The notes beneath the pieces were generated by a model, which was given only the letters and a program-made list of their open reading frames with translations, searched no databases and was not told the DNA's origin. This document shows positions 14,271-15,851 of a stretch of 15,851 bases of DNA, in pieces. Source of the stretch: an uncultured Oscillospiraceae bacterium (GTDB lineage: Bacteria; Bacillota; Clostridia; Oscillospirales; Oscillospiraceae); the NCBI GenBank assembly GCA_944385195.1, contig CALWWH010000239.1, forward strand, positions 1-15,851, read 5' to 3'. How positions within the stretch are numbered: the stretch's first letter is position 1; the number at the start of each line of letters is the position of its first letter. The translations under genes and the position numbers were made by a program.

Positions 14271-15275
14271 TTATCGAATCTGCCACGCCGTGGGGATGAA
14301 GAGGCTCGAAAACACATGCACCGCGTATTTATCCGTCATCCCGGCAATGTAGTCCGCGACAACCCGCCAGGTGGGTTCTGTTTCCAGATAGCGGCGGTAA
14401 TCCTCCGGCAGCGCGTGAGGCCGCTTTTGATAGTATTCAAACAGGGTCCGGACGATGTCTTTTGCCTTGGATTCCTCTCCCTTCGCCACAGGGTTGCGGT
14501 AGACGTTGGCAAACATGAAGTCCCGCAGGTCCTCCATCGTGCTGCGCACCTCACCGTGCATCGTGACGCTGCCGAATTCCTCCGAGGCGGTAATCAAATC
14601 CAGTACCAACGTGTTGATCCGCTCTGAATGGGTCTGCCCCAGGATGCGGTGGACGTGGGCAGGAATCTGCCGCTCCTCCAGTACCCCGGCGCGGATGGCG
14701 TCATCAATATCGTGGTTGATATAGGCAATCCGGTCGGCGAGGCGGACGATCTGCCCCTCCCAGGTCTTGGGAATCTTTTCACCGGTATGGCCGAGGATGC
14801 CCATGCGGGTCTCGTAGGTCAGGTTCAAGCCCTGACCGTCCTTCTCTAAGCGGTCCACCACCCGCAGGGACTGCTCATTGTGGGCAAAGCCCCCGGGCAA
14901 AAACTCCGCCAGAGCCGCCTCTCCCGCATGGCCAAAGGGTGTGTGCCCCAGGTCGTGTCCCAGGGCGATGGCCTCGGTCAGATCCTCGTTGACCCGCAGT
15001 GCCCGCGCCACCGTCCGCGCAATGCGCGAGACCTCCATGGTGTGGGTCATGCGCGTGCGGTAGTGGTCGCCCTCTGGTTGAAGGAAAACCTGCGTCTTGT
15101 GCATCAGGCGGCGATATGCTTTGGAGTAGGCGATTCGGTCGGCGTCCCGCTGGAAGTCGGTGCGGACTTCATCGAGAGCCTCGGGACGCTCCCGCCCTCC
15201 ATGGGCGTCGGCAAAGACAGCCTCACTGCGCAGGCGGCGGTGCTCGTCCTGCTCGAGAAGTTGGCGAATCGTCAT
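14271..15275 (-). CDS. dgt: Deoxyguanosinetriphosphate triphosphohydrolase-like HD-domain dNTPase
   Basis: This 334-aa HD-superfamily hydrolase splits dNTPs to nucleoside and triphosphate and so adjusts the dNTP pool. The metal ligands are visible: His78 (RMTHTMEV), His107-Asp108 (LGHDLGHTPFGH) and Asp181 (LADRIAYINHD). The N-terminal FQRDADRIAYSKAYRRL block is typical of the family. It is shorter than the E. coli Dgt and resembles the short Firmicute type, for which substrate preference varies. The ATG at 15275 is preceded by AAGGAGG and overlaps the yigZ stop by 4 nt. A longer in-frame start at 15374 would lie inside yigZ. It sits next to primase genes, a common cluster in clostridia. Confidence 0.93.
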   Translation of the reverse strand: MTIRQLLEQDEHRRLRSEAVFADAHGGRERPEALDEVRTDFQRDADRIAYSKAYRRLMHKTQVFLQPEGDHYRTRMTHTMEVSRIARTVARALRVNEDLTEAIALGHDLGHTPFGHAGEAALAEFLPGGFAHNEQSLRVVDRLEKDGQGLNLTYETRMGILGHTGEKIPKTWEGQIVRLADRIAYINHDIDDAIRAGVLEERQIPAHVHRILGQTHSERINTLVLDLITASEEFGSVTMHGEVRSTMEDLRDFMFANVYRNPVAKGEESKAKDIVRTLFEYYQKRPHALPEDYRRYLETEPTWRVVADYIAGMTDKYAVHVFSSLFIPTAWQIR

Positions 15276-15851
15276 GGCCGGGTTCCTCCTTCCACCGGGA
15301 AGGCACGGTACTCTTTCTCCCCCGCCACAGGGCTCACCGTCCCGTTGGACACATCCACCAGCCGGTGAATGCACTCCCCAGTATCCGCCTGAGGCAGCAG
15401 GGCGTGAATGGTAACCTCCGCGCCGTAGTCAATGCCGGCGATCTGGGCGCCCCTGGCCTCGAGCTCCTGCTTCATGCGCTCTAACTGTTTGTAGCTGCAG
15501 GGCACCTTTAATTGCTGCCAGACGCGCTTATAGGAGATGCCCGCGGCATCGACGGCGGCTTTGGCGCCCTTGGCATAGGCACGCACAAGGCCGCCTGCGC
15601 CCAGGAGAATCCCGCCAAAATAGCGGGTGACGACGCAGAGCACATTTTCCAGCCCCTCCCGGCGGAGCACTTCCAGCACCGGCATCCCAGCCGTACCGCC
15701 GGGCTCCCCGTCATCGCTGTAGCGGGTGGGGCCGTCATGGATGATATAGGCGTAGACGTTATGGGAGGCGTCCCATTGCTTCTGGCGGATCTTTTCCAGC
15801 TCCGCCAGCGCCTCAGCCTCCGTCTGGCAGAGCCAAATACGGCCGATAAAG
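15272..15851 (-). CDS. yigZ: YigZ/IMPACT family protein (5' end outside window)
   Basis: At least 192 codons are visible, and the frame is still open at the window edge, so roughly the first 20 residues are missing. The family signature is clear: SHNVYAYII, then YSDDGEPGGTAGMPVL and VVTRYFGGILLGAGGLVRAY, which are the hallmark strands of the IMPACT N-terminal domain (RNase PH/EF-G like fold). A DUF1949-type ferredoxin-like domain follows (SYKQLERMKQELEARGA through EVTIHALLP). The bacterial role is not settled; a link to translation or RNA is proposed from the fold. The extreme C-terminus (from about TGECIHRLVDV on) looks slightly longer than usual. Its stop overlaps the dgt start (ATGA), so it heads or lies within the yigZ-dgt-dnaG-rpoD operon. 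Confidence 0.93.
   Translation of the reverse strand, partial: FIGRIWLCQTEAEALAELEKIRQKQWDASHNVYAYIIHDGPTRYSDDGEPGGTAGMPVLEVLRREGLENVLCVVTRYFGGILLGAGGLVRAYAKGAKAAVDAAGISYKRVWQQLKVPCSYKQLERMKQELEARGAQIAGIDYGAEVTIHALLPQADTGECIHRLVDVSNGTVSPVAGEKEYRAFPVEGGTRP

Overview
The window looks like a chromosomal stretch of a GC-rich, strictly anaerobic, spore-forming Firmicute, most likely of the Oscillospiraceae/Ruminococcaceae type. The clues are the C-terminus of the forespore regulator SpoVT, an oxygen-sensitive class III ribonucleotide reductase with its activase, a CIRCE-controlled small heat-shock protein, sigma-A type promoters with 17-bp spacers, and a Firmicute-style dgt-dnaG-rpoD cluster. No prophage, insertion sequence, CRISPR array or rRNA was seen. 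The species assignment is inference only.

Left part (1-4230, mostly + strand): the end of spoVT with its terminator; an orphan 138-aa lipoprotein with its own terminator; then a clear promoter driving a two-gene unit. That unit is rlmB (23S rRNA Gm2251 2'-O-methyltransferase) followed 42 bp later by a 713-aa membrane protein. The second protein has the layout and residual sequence pattern of a heavy-metal P-type ATPase but has lost the phosphorylated Asp motif and the other catalytic motifs, so I read it as a pseudo-P-type ATPase. A perfect 38-nt palindrome closes this unit and faces the convergent nrdG.

Middle part (4272-10240): nrdD-nrdG on the - strand, overlapping by one base, behind a 17-bp-spaced promoter with a pair of NrdR-box-like sites 30 bp apart. 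The same inverted repeat also looks like the terminator of the upstream degV-family gene. A DUF3786 gene diverges from degV. Next comes a free methionine-R-sulfoxide reductase (GAF fold, all three redox Cys present) diverging from a 73-aa unknown protein. The two share an almost fully symmetric promoter in which each strand's -35 lies over the other strand's -10. An Hsp20 gene follows, with a consensus promoter overlapped by a CIRCE operator.

Region 10240-11098 holds no intact gene that I recognise. It contains two short head-to-head coding fragments, each followed by a terminator-like hairpin, and reads as decayed or unrecognised material. It is followed by a single tRNA gene with a strong promoter and terminator. 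Its body is that of an initiator tRNA (C1xA72, A11:U24, three G:C pairs in the anticodon stem), but its anticodon is AAU instead of CAU and its T-arm does not pair normally.

Right part (11313-15851, - strand): yigZ (cut by the window edge), dgt-like dNTPase, dnaG and rpoD. yigZ/dgt and dnaG/rpoD overlap by 4 nt (ATGA), a tightly packed macromolecular-synthesis operon that supplies primase and the housekeeping sigma factor.

The most unusual items are the pseudo-P-type ATPase, the initiator-like tRNA with an AAU anticodon, and the palindromic two-way promoter.
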